Of a DNA stretch of 64,000 nt, positions 9,000 to 18,640 are shown in pieces. The notes under the pieces were generated by a model. That model made no database searches and was not told the DNA's origin. It saw nothing but the letters and a program-made list of their open reading frames with translations. Each line of letters begins with the position of its first letter. Within the stretch, counting starts at the first letter, position 1. The stretch covers positions 53,706 through 117,705 of the forward strand of contig DATKYK010000040.1 of NCBI GenBank assembly GCA_035528575.1. The letters are read 5' to 3'. Source of the DNA: Dehalococcoidia bacterium. GTDB lineage: Bacteria > Chloroflexota > Dehalococcoidia > E44-bin15. The translations under genes were made by a program, and so were the position numbers.

Positions 9000-10460
9000 T
9001 TAGAAGAATAGTTTCCCGGGGTTCATTATGTCATTGGGATCGAAAATCTTTTTGATTTTTCTAAGCGCGATAACATTTTCGGCGTACTGGTTGCGAATCA
9101 TTTCCGGCCAAGTCCCATAAGGCCTTGAGAAGAATGCCCCCTGGTTCATCATAGCTTTACTAGCTCTGTCGAATGTAACTCCTGCGCTTGCGCGTTCCGT
9201 TTTGCTAATCGAATCAAAGGCGAGGTTGAACTCTACATGACAGGATCGGCCCTGCTGGATCGGTTGTATGTATACGCCGATGCTGGTTGCGGGGAAACCT
9301 GTTTCGTTCGCGGCCTCACGCATGACCTTTATGAACTCGGGGGACCGATCGAGAGTAGTCAAGAAGAATATATCAGCGCTGTTGCCCCTGTAACGCAACT
9401 TCCAGTAGGGTTCGGGGCAAGGCTCACTCAGCGCTTTAAGAAGCTTTGTCGAATTTACCCCAGCAAGTGCGGTTACGGGATGAACGCCATGTCTTTGCGC
9501 AAGCTCCTTTATGTCTTTTGATTGGTAATCCACCCGCTCCTCGGGGAATCTATCGTAGCCGGCAACTACATAGATTAGGAGATACGGCGGCAGTTCAGCG
9601 CTGAGTTTCTCGATAGACTCCGAATCTTGCTCGAGAATCGAAGCCAGATTGAGCCGGTCTAGGACCAGACATTCGTCGCCTAGTTTAAGCCGTTGAATCC
9701 AGTACACAAAGTCTATGATTTCATTCACGTTCTCGCAGCCCACCATGAACAGTTCCTGGATGGACGGTAAAAGCTCCAGCCGGATGGTGGCCCAAGTGAC
9801 AATCCCAAGCGTACCTTGAGCCCCCTGTATCACTCTGAACAGGTCGCTTTGGGAGGGGCCCAGAGGGCTCTTCTGGGCTTGCCCTGATTTCCACTGTTCC
9901 TCGAGCGTGCCAGGACCAGCCGCAGCTCCCGTCCTAAATAGGTCACCTTTGCCGAAAACGACCTCTATGCAGCAAAGCGGGTCGGACATATCCCAATGGC
10001 ATTTGGGTACCAGGATCGGCTCCCGCTCAAGGTAGCTGGCGATGACAGATTTGGTAACTCGCGGAGCTAGCGGAATCATTAAACGCATACCTTGTTTTTC
10101 AATTTCAGGTTTGAGGTCGCTGAAAGTAACACCCGGTTCGACCATGGCCACGCGATTCCTGCGGTCGATACGCAGTATTCTATTCATCCGGCTCAGATCC
10201 ACGACAACCCCTCCCTGGTCCGGGACGGTATCGCCCCGGAAGTGGGGTGGGCCGGAGCTCACCGGGATCAGGGGCGTGCCCGTCCGGTTAGCCCACTTCA
10301 CTATCTCCTGTACCTCATCGACATTTTGGGGTCTCGCCACAAACTGAGGTTTCACCTGGCGAACGAAGCTCTCGTCCTTGGAATAGGCTTCAAGGGCCTC
10401 CGGCGTATCGGTAACATTCGCATCGCCTACAATTGCTACCAGCTCTTCTTTTTCAGACAC
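9000..10460 (-). CDS. FAD-binding dehydrogenase, GlcD-like (PCMH fold)
   Basis: This 486-residue protein has a PCMH FAD domain (PQFVARPQNVDEVQEIV, VVVDLSRMNRILRID, MVEPGVTFSDL, GTLGIVTWATIRLEL) and ends with the IMNPGKLFF tail typical of GlcD-type enzymes. The family oxidises hydroxy-acids such as lactate or glycolate, or related substrates. It is separated by 20-27 bases from its operon neighbours EtfB and the CCG Fe-S protein. An LDH/ETF-type complex is a reasonable model. The substrate is not determined by the sequence. Confidence 0.8.
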   Translation of the reverse strand: MSEKEELVAIVGDANVTDTPEALEAYSKDESFVRQVKPQFVARPQNVDEVQEIVKWANRTGTPLIPVSSGPPHFRGDTVPDQGGVVVDLSRMNRILRIDRRNRVAMVEPGVTFSDLKPEIEKQGMRLMIPLAPRVTKSVIASYLEREPILVPKCHWDMSDPLCCIEVVFGKGDLFRTGAAAGPGTLEEQWKSGQAQKSPLGPSQSDLFRVIQGAQGTLGIVTWATIRLELLPSIQELFMVGCENVNEIIDFVYWIQRLKLGDECLVLDRLNLASILEQDSESIEKLSAELPPYLLIYVVAGYDRFPEERVDYQSKDIKELAQRHGVHPVTALAGVNSTKLLKALSEPCPEPYWKLRYRGNSADIFFLTTLDRSPEFIKVMREAANETGFPATSIGVYIQPIQQGRSCHVEFNLAFDSISKTERASAGVTFDRASKAMMNQGAFFSRPYGTWPEMIRNQYAENVIALRKIKKIFDPNDIMNPGKLFF

Positions 10461-10487
10461 TTCTCGCCTCCTTCTGCTCCGAAAGCT

Positions 10488-11279
10488 TTAAATAATCCTG
10501 GCCTCCCTGAGTCTGAGGGCTAGATTTGCTGCTGCTTCTTCCTCGTTATTGCCATTAACGATATCACATTTCGATTCCCTGTGCGGCATATAAAGGTCTA
10601 TCATGCTCGTCCGCCTCATGGGTAATGCCGCAATGCCGAGGTCCTGACACCCCCAAACCTGAACAGGTTTATCCTGAGCAGCCTTAAGCTCTCGCAGGGC
10701 AACACTCCGTAGCTGACCAAGCTCATGGCTCACCGTAACCAGGGCCGGAAGGGGGGCTTCGACCACCTGGTAGCCATCCGAAACAACCCGTTCCACCCTC
10801 ATCTTGCCATTATCGACCTCCACTTTTTGGGCTATGGTAACAGAGGGGATTCCCAGAATCTCGGCAATGCCGGAGCCAACCTGGCCAGCGTCGGTGTCGG
10901 CTGCCTGCCTCCCGGTAAGGATAAGGTCATATTTGCCTATCTTAGTAATAGCTGCGGCCAGTATGTGGGCTGTGGCATTGCCGTCTAAGTTGTCAAAGGC
11001 CTGGTCCTCTAGAATAACTAGCTCATCGGCGCCGGCAGCCAGACACTTCCTCAGCACAGCCCTGGCCAGCCTTACCCCCATACTGATAGCGGTTATCCTG
11101 CTCTGGTGAAATTCTTTAATCATGAGAGCAGCCTCCAGGGCATTCTCATCGTAGGGGTTTAGAACTGGAGGGATACCGGCCGCGGGAATAACACGTTTCG
11201 CCTCAGGGTCGATCTTGAAGATAGAAGGCGGAGCCTCGGGGTCAAGAACCTGCTTAATAGTAACAACGATATTCAGCAC
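10488..11279 (-). CDS. etfB: Electron transfer flavoprotein beta subunit
   Basis: The 263-residue protein begins IVVTIKQVLDPE and has the ETF-beta features NPYDENALEAAL, ISMGVRLA and LILTGRQAADTDAGQVG (AMP/nucleotide site). The start is GTG with a strong AGGAGGG upstream. It heads the operon of two PCMH flavoproteins, a CCG Fe-S protein, FixC and FixX. Almost always etfB is followed or preceded by etfA; here no etfA exists in the window, and the 790 bp upstream holds no coding trace I can detect. The alpha subunit must come from elsewhere, or the complex is unusual. Confidence 0.9.
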   Translation of the reverse strand: MLNIVVTIKQVLDPEAPPSIFKIDPEAKRVIPAAGIPPVLNPYDENALEAALMIKEFHQSRITAISMGVRLARAVLRKCLAAGADELVILEDQAFDNLDGNATAHILAAAITKIGKYDLILTGRQAADTDAGQVGSGIAEILGIPSVTIAQKVEVDNGKMRVERVVSDGYQVVEAPLPALVTVSHELGQLRSVALRELKAAQDKPVQVWGCQDLGIAALPMRRTSMIDLYMPHRESKCDIVNGNNEEEAAANLALRLREARII

Positions 11280-12073
11280 ACGCTCCCTCCTGCTGCTCGA
11301 TTAGGAGCCTTCCCTGCAGTAAGTGCCAGTTCACCGCAGTCCGAGAGTACCCAGGGGAACCTGTATATAGCGTCAGCATGACATAAAGTGGTAATCTAAA
11401 CGAGAACTGGCTATTCGCCACCTACAAGGGCTGCCACCTGACCGATGGACAGCAGATAAGGATTAGTATGAGCATGCTAGCACTATGGATGACCTCTGTC
11501 AACGGTCAACGCGGCAGGCTGCAAGGCTCAAAAGGAGCGGACAGCTTTGGAAGCCTTGTACTGTTGTATTAGTTTGTTGGGGGGCTATATACTTCCAGGA
11601 CAATGGGGTGCTGTAGCGGGTGGTAGTTCATGAAGTGGTTACAGGGTTAGAAAGGGAGCTCGCGCTTGGGAAAAGGCTCTCAAACCATGTAATATTCACG
11701 TCGAAAGCCTGAGTGGTGAGTTCTTAAATTAGTAGAGGACGTCTCAGTCGCAACAATGTAATATAGGGAAAATCAAATGGAGATACTCTTATGAACACCC
11801 GATTTTCTTGACTGGGGCGGGTGATGGGGTTCGAACCCTCGATACCTCGGAAGTTAGTGTATAAGTACTTTGTATTTTTTAAAAGCTAAAAATTCGATAT
11901 AAATATTGAACATATCGGCTTTATATCCCCGAAATTACGTCGGGCGCAGGTCAAACCTTGTATATTGGTGATACGATGTAGTCTTATAAGTCAATTGGTT
12001 AGTCAGATATGGTTGAAAATTGAATTGGCTTAGGTTAAGAAAGCCTACGGTGAATAAAATTTATTAGCGAATA
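11280..12073. other. Non-coding interval, about 790 bp, with one tRNA relic
   Basis: No convincing gene was found on either strand. The right part of the interval is AT-rich. It contains the promoter region of the etfB operon (near 11280) and a tRNA 3'-half-like relic at about 11811-11855. I specifically looked for traces of etfA and saw none. Confidence 0.5.
11811..11855 (-). pseudogene. tRNA 3'-half relic (T-arm and CCA end)
   Basis: Read on the minus strand, it contains a T-arm-like GAGGGTTCGAACCCCAT followed by an acceptor strand and terminal CCA (ACCCGCCCCA). One or two T-stem pairs are mismatched, and no D-arm or matching 5' acceptor strand is visible at higher coordinates. It is therefore a relic or attachment-site remnant, not a functional tRNA gene. 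Confidence 0.5.
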
Positions 12074-13573
12074 TCATGGATTGATAGCGCTGATAATATC
12101 TCCATTCAGACCCGGGAATTGGCTAAGCCAGTTTAATCTTTCAATTTTCAAGCTCATTGATAGCTCAGTTTTCTGCTCATCGTCGTAGTAATTCCCGAGA
12201 TCAAAGCGGTCCACTTCGATATCGGGTATGTCCACAGGCACCTCATATCCCCAGAAGTCATCTCTTGCCCACTTGATTTTATCTTTGGCGATCATCTCCA
12301 TTATTTTTACTGAGTCTTTTACAGAGATCTTTTGCCCTCTAACCATGCCTCCAACAACTCCTGTGTTCAAGAAAAAGCACTGGATATCAGGATTGGCTCG
12401 GAGGATCTCAAGGAACATATTCCCCTCCTCCGTCCGTGAACCGACTATGAAAGGGTTTGTGCCCACCACTCTGAGCGATTTGCCTGCCTCGGTCGGATCA
12501 CCAGCTGATGTCTCTACGGACTCACCGAGCATGAAGGCCGCTGCTGCCCATTCGGGACTGAGGCGGGCAACTGGAGGCATGATATCTTGTCTCCTAGTTA
12601 TGAACACGATAAAATCCACCTTCTCCAGATCTACGCTGTTATCAGTAAATGCGATGTCCCTTCTCTTTACCATTGCACGTCCATTAGAAGTTAGACTACT
12701 GTCGAAGAAATCGACCTTTCCCGTCTTGGGATGTACGAAGACATTCTCCAATATAGCCCTGGGGCTCAACGCAGCCGAGTAGAGTAGCGGTTGAGAGCTA
12801 GGCTCCAAGCTATCCGTCTTTATATAAAAGGAGTCCTCAGTACCGACAGCGGTGCCATCCTCTGTGAATATGACTACGTCGTCTTGCCGAATGATAACTG
12901 TCTCGGGATAGCCGAGCCAGTGCGAATGGCAAGACAAGCTAGTTTTACCGGTCCCACTGAGGCCGAACAATAGAAAGCCGAAATCCCTCAACTCCTTGCC
13001 TCTGTATACGCGTAATATCTTGCTTGCCGCATGAAGACCTAGATGCCCCTGCTTCTTAGCCCAGTACATCACTTGCCTTAGCATGGCTTTCTTATTCTCA
13101 CCCTTGTAGTCGCTTCCGAGGATGATAGTCAATCCGGCCGCAGGAAATACCAGTACCTTCTTCTCAGGCCACTCCGGCACTGTGAGTGCTACGAAATCGG
13201 GGTCCTTCCCTTTGGATGGGAATAGGGTATGGCCCCACATCAAAGGAAGCCTAGCGTACTCGGCCGTGACATATAACCTGCAGTTTCTCTTGAAACCCCG
13301 TGTTGAGCACATGACTCTGTCTAGTGATATTACCTCTTTCTTCTTTAAATACTCTAGGACATTATGGATAAGCTCCGTGTCCTCTTGATCTGGCTGGTCC
13401 AATATTACCTCGGTTAGTTTTGCCATTCTGTTTCGCACTTTAGTCGTTACAGAGAGGTTGCCAAACTCACTGATGATCCCGCCGTGTTCTAAGGCCCAAT
13501 TACGAAGACTTCCCTCAGTAGGATTATCTATGATCTTTTTAGGCTCGAACCTTTTTCCCAGTATATGCTCCAT
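12074..13573 (-). CDS. pckA: ATP-dependent phosphoenolpyruvate carboxykinase, divergent
   Basis: The 499-residue protein has the PEPCK P-loop GLSGTGKTSLS (residues about 204-214), the RAILENVFVHPKTGKVDFFDSS region, PPVARLSPEWAAAAFMLG and FLNTGVVGG, in the order found in ATP-PEPCK. It interconverts oxaloacetate and phosphoenolpyruvate in the cytoplasm. The kinase-2 region reads RQDDVVIF and the usual EGGCYAK block is replaced by GTEDSFYIKT, so it is a divergent member; its acceptor specificity could differ. It is a single gene with no operon partner, divergent from the FAD gene at 13868. Confidence 0.8.
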   Translation of the reverse strand: MEHILGKRFEPKKIIDNPTEGSLRNWALEHGGIISEFGNLSVTTKVRNRMAKLTEVILDQPDQEDTELIHNVLEYLKKKEVISLDRVMCSTRGFKRNCRLYVTAEYARLPLMWGHTLFPSKGKDPDFVALTVPEWPEKKVLVFPAAGLTIILGSDYKGENKKAMLRQVMYWAKKQGHLGLHAASKILRVYRGKELRDFGFLLFGLSGTGKTSLSCHSHWLGYPETVIIRQDDVVIFTEDGTAVGTEDSFYIKTDSLEPSSQPLLYSAALSPRAILENVFVHPKTGKVDFFDSSLTSNGRAMVKRRDIAFTDNSVDLEKVDFIVFITRRQDIMPPVARLSPEWAAAAFMLGESVETSAGDPTEAGKSLRVVGTNPFIVGSRTEEGNMFLEILRANPDIQCFFLNTGVVGGMVRGQKISVKDSVKIMEMIAKDKIKWARDDFWGYEVPVDIPDIEVDRFDLGNYYDDEQKTELSMSLKIERLNWLSQFPGLNGDIISAINP

Positions 13574-13690
13574 TTTATATCCTGCTACCCAGTACTATAT
13601 AATATTCTTAAGTTAGGACGCAAGCCGTATACAATTGTACCACGTAAAACAACATTTAAATGCTTCTATTTCGGTATCGACCCAACTGTG

Positions 13691-13783
13691 TGACACCCAT
13701 ATCAGAAGTTACAGAGTCGGTGTTTCATACCTGCATATGGATGGCAATAGCGAATTCGACACCATAGACAACTAGTATACTGT
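13691..13783 (+). repeat. tRNA-derived repeat, copy 1 (diverged)
   Basis: It begins TGACACCCATATCAGAAGTT and carries the second conserved block GCGAATTCGACACC near 13750, then ACTAGTATA. It is about 90 bp and the most diverged of six copies. It lies in the divergent intergenic region between the PEPCK and FAD genes. The first block resembles the reverse complement of an anticodon arm. Confidence 0.55.
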
Positions 13784-13867
13784 GAGTTCGCATATATTGT
13801 ATATTGCTATTGTGTGAAAAAAGCCGTTCCTACTAATTCAGCTGATGTTTTCTAAAAGGAGGAAGAG

Positions 13868-15369
13868 ATGGAGAAGTCAATAATCATCATTGGAGCTGGA
13901 ATCGCGGGTATGGCCGCTGGGTGCTATGGACAGATGAATGGCTATCGCTCGCGCATATTCGAGATGCACGATAAGCTGGGCGGATTGTGTACTGCCTGGG
14001 AGCGCAAGGGCTACACTATAGACGGCTGCCTGCATTGGCTAGTAGGGATCAGCCACCCGGTACTGGGTTATACCGTCTCTGGGAAGAACTGGGAGCTCTA
14101 CAGGGCCAGCAGGTGATAGACATGGACCAGTTCTACCGTATCGAAGATGCTGAGGGCAAAGTTTTTAACCTGTTCTGCAATATCGATCGTTTAGAGAAAC
14201 ATATGAAGGAGCTTGCACCGCAAGATGCAAAGTTTATAGAAGAGTGCACGAAAGCCATGCGCCGCTTTATTCGCTTAGACATGCCTGTTGATAGACCACC
14301 TGAGTTCTACGGCCCTCTTAGTGGAATAAAGCTGATGCTCAAGATGCTCCCCTTATTCCGCGATTTCAAGAAATGGAGCCGCATTACTATGAAGGACTTC
14401 GGCATGCGCTTCAATAATCCTCTACTGCGCGACGCCTGGCAGTTAATATGGTTCCCTGAATTCGCCTCCATATTTATGCTGATGACCATATCGCTTCTTC
14501 ACCAGAAGAGAGCTGGTTATGTTGTGGGTGGTTCAATGAAGATATCACGTGCTGTAGAAAAAAGATATTTCGACCTTGGCGGTGAGATCAACTATAAGTC
14601 TCGAGTGGATAAAATATTGGTAGAGAATAATCGCTCCGTCGGAGTTAGATTAGCTGACGGAAGCGAACACCGTGCCGATTATGTAATATCAGCGGCAGAT
14701 GGGCACGCTACTATCTATGACATGCTAGAGGGTAAATACATAGACGGCAAAATCAATGAATATTATGATAAATTCCCTATCTTCCCGCCGTTAATCTATA
14801 TTGGATTGGGCGTCAACCGCTCATTTGATGATGTGCCACAGCTAATATCGGGTTTGGTCTTTAAGCTTGACGAGCCAGTGACAGTAGCTGGTGAAGAGAG
14901 GGAATGGCTGAGTGTACGTATCCACAACTTCGATCCTGACCTCGCTCCTGCTGGAAAGACCTTACTCACCGTTATGATTGAATCTAACTACGATTACTGG
15001 AAATCACTTCGAGAGGATATTAAGCGATACAAGGAGGAAAAAAAGCACATAGCGGATGACATTATTAGTCTGCTGGACAAGCGTTTCCCTGGCCTATCGG
15101 CTCAAGTCGAAATGCGAGATGTGGCGACGCCGGTTACTTTCCAGCGCTATACCGGCAACTGGCAGGGCAGCTTCGAAGGCTGGTTAATGACCCCGGAGAT
15201 TGTAACACTGAACATGAGAAAGACCTTACCCGGGCTTGATTCGTTCTACATGGCAGGGCAGTGGGTTCAGCCAGGTGGCGGTTTGCCCAGTGGTGCCATG
15301 ACTGGACGATATGTCATTCAGCATATCTGTAAAAGAGATAAAAAGCAGTTTCTAGCCACTGTACCATAA
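13868..15369 (+). pseudogene. FAD-dependent phytoene-desaturase-like oxidoreductase, one frameshift
   Basis: ATG at 13868 follows AAAGGAGGAAGAG. The first frame encodes a Rossmann motif (IIIGAGIAGMAAGCYGQMNGY) up to HWLVGISHP. The following frame, one base earlier, continues with GTGLYRLWEELGALQG and runs to 15369, ending with the usual GGGLPSGAMTGRYVIQHIC tail. Adding one C to the CCC run at 14056-14058 would join both into a single protein of about 500 residues. This is either a real single-base deletion or an assembly error at a homopolymer; programmed frameshifting seems unlikely because no slippery heptamer is present. The family includes carotenoid desaturases and related isoprenoid oxidoreductases. 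Confidence 0.8.
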
Positions 15370-15602
15370 CACCAATCCAGAATTTACTCGGCTACAGAAG
15401 CTCCTATTTGACATAATTTAAGCTCATATATGAATGCTAGGCTAGTCTCTAATGCAGGCACTGTATCTAACGAAATTAACCGTTAAAGCAATGCAGTATT
15501 ATATGGAAAGCTAAACCACTCAAAACCATGATGCTAGGTACCAGTGTGGAGGAGTGAAGCACGCCCACGAACCCAGTTCGCAGACTACATCCCCATCTTG
15601 TA

Positions 15603-16592
15603 CTAAATTTTCCTAGCTCTAGCCAGGGATCGCGCTGCCCTATCCAGCTTGAAGATGGTGGTAAACTCCATGTTTTTGCTGATCCAAAGCTTCTTCATGA
15701 TAACGGAGTCGGTAAGGGCACCCCTATAAGCTAGACCGTCGAGTAGGACCTTGGGATCTTTACAGACCATTACAAAGTCAGGTGACTCCAGAGCTTTCTC
15801 CTCGATCCTGATGTCACCATCGTCAATCACAATGGCGAACTGACCACCTGTGATCTTAACCTGTATGCTCCGCTTCCAGCCAGCGGTATCCTTGCGGGCT
15901 CGCTCTGTCTCATTCATTTGCGCGGCGACAGCCTGCATCTCCACAAGGGCATCTTTGTAGGTAGCTGAATCCTTTTCCTCAGCGGCTGGAAGCCCGGGTT
16001 CAACAGCAGCACTCCAGTCTAGCTCCGATTCTCGAAGCCCTTTCCTGGTGATCTGCTCTTTGGTCAGCTCTGAGGTTGGGACGCCGAATATATCGATAAT
16101 CTCACCAATGCGATTGTCCCGGAAGACGATTTTCACCTCGGTCCCTTTCGTAACCAGCCCCGGCACCAAGATGCCCGTCGTGGTGTATACGATTATACTC
16201 AGGGCTGTGTCGGCTCCGTTCAAGATCACACGGCCTCTACCGAAGGGTGCCATGTGCTGAAACATCGAGGTGGCGAAATAGGTAATGGGCGGGGTGCTAT
16301 TCATTACACCTACTTGCTCCACCTCGATCAGCTCTGTTGAAGCAAAATTGCAATCCGGGCACCTGGTCATGAACGGGGGCACCCTCACTATACCGCATTG
16401 GGTGCACTTACAGCCCAGTACCTTCTTCTCGTCCCGCAGCGCCAGGAAGAACTGCGACAGCTCGCCCTTACTTCTCCGGTAGAAGGTGAACATCGCGTCG
16501 TTTACCTCCAGGTAATCTTTACCAGCGATGTTTACTATCGTGCAATCAGCATCTGGTATGTATTCAGACGGTATCACTTTATTATCAGCCAT
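15603..16592 (-). CDS. DUF35 OB-fold zinc-ribbon protein fused to an SCP2 domain
   Basis: The 329-residue protein has a rubredoxin-like zinc ribbon (CKCTQCGIV and later CPDC, residues about 60-82) and an OB fold (FGRGRVILNGADTALS, TEVKIVFR) of the DUF35 family. A C-terminal domain (about 225-325: GGQFAIVIDDGDIRIEEKA, SPDFVMVCKDPKVLLDGL) resembles SCP2/sterol-carrier domains. DUF35 proteins bind CoA substrates and pair with thiolase-fold enzymes such as HMG-CoA synthase or Ltp2 aldolase. The thiolase-like gene lies 20 bp upstream on the same strand, so a complex is expected. A DUF35-SCP2 fusion suggests a bulky hydrophobic acyl-CoA substrate. Confidence 0.8.
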   Translation of the reverse strand: MADNKVIPSEYIPDADCTIVNIAGKDYLEVNDAMFTFYRRSKGELSQFFLALRDEKKVLGCKCTQCGIVRVPPFMTRCPDCNFASTELIEVEQVGVMNSTPPITYFATSMFQHMAPFGRGRVILNGADTALSIIVYTTTGILVPGLVTKGTEVKIVFRDNRIGEIIDIFGVPTSELTKEQITRKGLRESELDWSAAVEPGLPAAEEKDSATYKDALVEMQAVAAQMNETERARKDTAGWKRSIQVKITGGQFAIVIDDGDIRIEEKALESPDFVMVCKDPKVLLDGLAYRGALTDSVIMKKLWISKNMEFTTIFKLDRAARSLARARKI

Positions 16593-16612
16593 GGCTAAAT
16601 CCCCCCTTGTTT

Positions 16613-17809
16613 TTATTCGTGCTCAAGAATCAAGCACACACCGTATTGGGCAACAGTGCTACCCGTGCCATGGACAAGAGCCGCCCGGAGCTTCCTGTTA
16701 ATGAGCTCACTCCTGGCGGACCAGGCTGACATTATATTGCTGGCACCAACGGCGTGCCCGCAGTAAATAAGCCCACCGCAGGGGTTCACCAAGAGCTTGC
16801 CCCCACGTGTCATGATCCCGTCCTCCACCAGGGCATCAGCCCGGCCCAAAGGCACGAAGCCGAACTCCGCCATGCTGATCTCGAGCTGGTGAACGAAGGC
16901 ATCGTGAAGCTCCACGATGTCTATTGACTTGATCGGGTCTTCTATTCCAGCCATCTCATAGGCGCGGTGAGAACTCAGATAGTCGGACATGATTCGAGAC
17001 ATCACCTTCTGGTTCTTACCAGCGAAGGAATGCTCATTGGCTTCCCCAACGCCCGTTATCCAGACCACAGGCTGCCCGGTGTTTCTGGAAATGGCCTTGG
17101 CTGTCTCCTCCTCGGCAAAGATGAGGGCAGCAGCGCCCTCAGTATAGACGCAAATCTCCAGTTCCTTAAAAGGGTAAACCACAAGTCTGGAGTTCATTAC
17201 CTCTTCAGGGGTTACCTGATCAAACTGCCTCTGGGCGTAGGGATTGGTCCTCACCTGCTGGCTGAGCAGCGCCGAGATCTGTGCAGTGACCTCCGGCTTC
17301 AGGTCCCTTGGATGCTCGTCCATGTAGGCCAGTACCACCTCGGCATAGCTGTCTGAGGCTGACCAGCCTATTTTCTGCTCGAAGAAACTGTCGCCTGACC
17401 AGCCGATCGTCTTGATCACCTCTGGAGTAGCCGACATTGACTGAAAGTCGAAGCAGTCCGTTGCCTTCTCAACACCCAAAACCAGGACAGTCTTGAACCT
17501 CTCCGCCGCCACATAGGCATGGGCAGCCGACATCGTGTAAGCGCCAGTAGCGCCGCCATTGGAGACACGGATGCCAAACTTATTCTGGAGGCCTATTATG
17601 CCTTGTAGAGGGTGCTCGGGGATACATGTCCTCTGAAAGATATCGTTGTAAATGCCGTAAAAAGCCGCATCCACATCATTTGGTTCCAGCCCGGCATCCT
17701 GCATGGCGCTCATGGCAGCCATCTGGGCCAGCTCGTAATAGGTCTTTTCTATCCATTGACCCCTAAAGGGGGTGACTCCTGCACCAACTATACCGACCTT
17801 TCTCGCCAT
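16613..17809 (-). CDS. Thiolase-fold protein (SCP-x/Ltp2-like) lacking the nucleophilic Cys
   Basis: The 398-residue protein has the thiolase-superfamily landmarks ELHDAFVHQLE (position of HDCF), NPCGGLIYCGHAVGAS (position of the GHPxGA His) and EGAAALIFAEEE. Where thiolases have an N-x-Cys-A-S/T-G nucleophile it reads RVSNGGATGAY: the Cys is Gly. Normal thiolysis by this Cys is therefore not possible. Partnership with DUF35 and lack of the Cys match retro-aldolases such as Ltp2 of steroid side-chain degradation. A C-C lyase or condensing role on a CoA ester is inferred. Confidence 0.8.
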   Translation of the reverse strand: MARKVGIVGAGVTPFRGQWIEKTYYELAQMAAMSAMQDAGLEPNDVDAAFYGIYNDIFQRTCIPEHPLQGIIGLQNKFGIRVSNGGATGAYTMSAAHAYVAAERFKTVLVLGVEKATDCFDFQSMSATPEVIKTIGWSGDSFFEQKIGWSASDSYAEVVLAYMDEHPRDLKPEVTAQISALLSQQVRTNPYAQRQFDQVTPEEVMNSRLVVYPFKELEICVYTEGAAALIFAEEETAKAISRNTGQPVVWITGVGEANEHSFAGKNQKVMSRIMSDYLSSHRAYEMAGIEDPIKSIDIVELHDAFVHQLEISMAEFGFVPLGRADALVEDGIMTRGGKLLVNPCGGLIYCGHAVGASNIMSAWSARSELINRKLRAALVHGTGSTVAQYGVCLILEHE

Positions 17810-17933
17810 AACATCCCTCCACGTATTGTTTAACGCTTTCTACGTCTTGCCAACGGAGTGCTGGACAGGCTCTGTAGTTTATAGTGGATGCCTCTTGGTT
17901 ATGCTATTGGGAGCCTATTAGCGCTAGCCATGG

Positions 17934-18626
17934 CTATTCGGACCCGGGATAGATAACGGCTAATATCTTGGTCTCGCTGCCGCCGACGCTCTTGACAAAA
18001 TGAGGCTGGCTCGAATCATAGTAAAGCGCATCGCCAGGCCCGAGGAACTCAGTTTGATCCCCGACTCGGGCCATCATTTGTCCCTCTAGGACATAAAGAA
18101 ACTCCTGCCCATCGTGTGTAGAAGGCTCTTCCGCGTCACTAGGTAACAGAGTTACCATAAAGGGCTCCATCGATCTGTTCGCCTTTTCCGGGGCGAGAGA
18201 TTCGTAAGAGTAGCCGTACTGCTCGCTCCTTCTTTCCCCGTGGCGGGAGATAGGACGACGCTGGTCTGCCCTCACTATGGTCATAGGTTTATCGACCCCG
18301 GGAGAGATAAAGTAACCCATCTTCGTTTCCAGCGCTTTGCCTAGCTTTATTAATTCGCCCAAAGGAGGAATCATTTCATTCGATTCCACACGCTTTAAAG
18401 TATCCATATCTATGCCCGTCCGGCTGCTTAGATCCTGAAGGGTCAGACCGTGCATTTCGCGAGCATTCCTGACCCGATCGCCAAGAAGCTCTCCTTCCTT
18501 GGGCCCGATGGCAAGGTGTTCTACCCGAGATGAGTCTGTTAGAAAGTCCTCAGATCCTATGAAGCCACGTTGGGACGATTTTAATCTGCCACAGGCGCTT
18601 GCGCGCTTCACCTTATTCTTTTCCAT
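17934..18626 (-). CDS. XRE-family regulator with C-terminal cupin
   Basis: The 230-residue protein has an XRE helix-turn-helix (residues about 48-105: DRVRNAREMHGLTLQDLSSRTG, KRVESNEMIPPLGEL) and a cupin barrel (about 155-225: THDGQEFLYVLEGQMMARVG, LGPGDALYYDSSQPH). Such proteins bind a small ligand in the cupin and control nearby metabolic operons. It lies between the acyl-CoA dehydrogenase (14 bp upstream) and the thiolase gene, so these are its likely targets. Residues 1-45 are not conserved-looking; a start further in is possible. Confidence 0.85.
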   Translation of the reverse strand: MEKNKVKRASACGRLKSSQRGFIGSEDFLTDSSRVEHLAIGPKEGELLGDRVRNAREMHGLTLQDLSSRTGIDMDTLKRVESNEMIPPLGELIKLGKALETKMGYFISPGVDKPMTIVRADQRRPISRHGERRSEQYGYSYESLAPEKANRSMEPFMVTLLPSDAEEPSTHDGQEFLYVLEGQMMARVGDQTEFLGPGDALYYDSSQPHFVKSVGGSETKILAVIYPGSE

Positions 18627-18640
18627 TTTGCTTCTTCCTC

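Noticed and set aside
11391..11573. Open stretch reading NLNENWLFATYKGCHLTDGQ on the plus strand upstream of etfB
   Set aside because: No start codon with a ribosome binding site, no recognised domain, and no match to etfA; probably chance.
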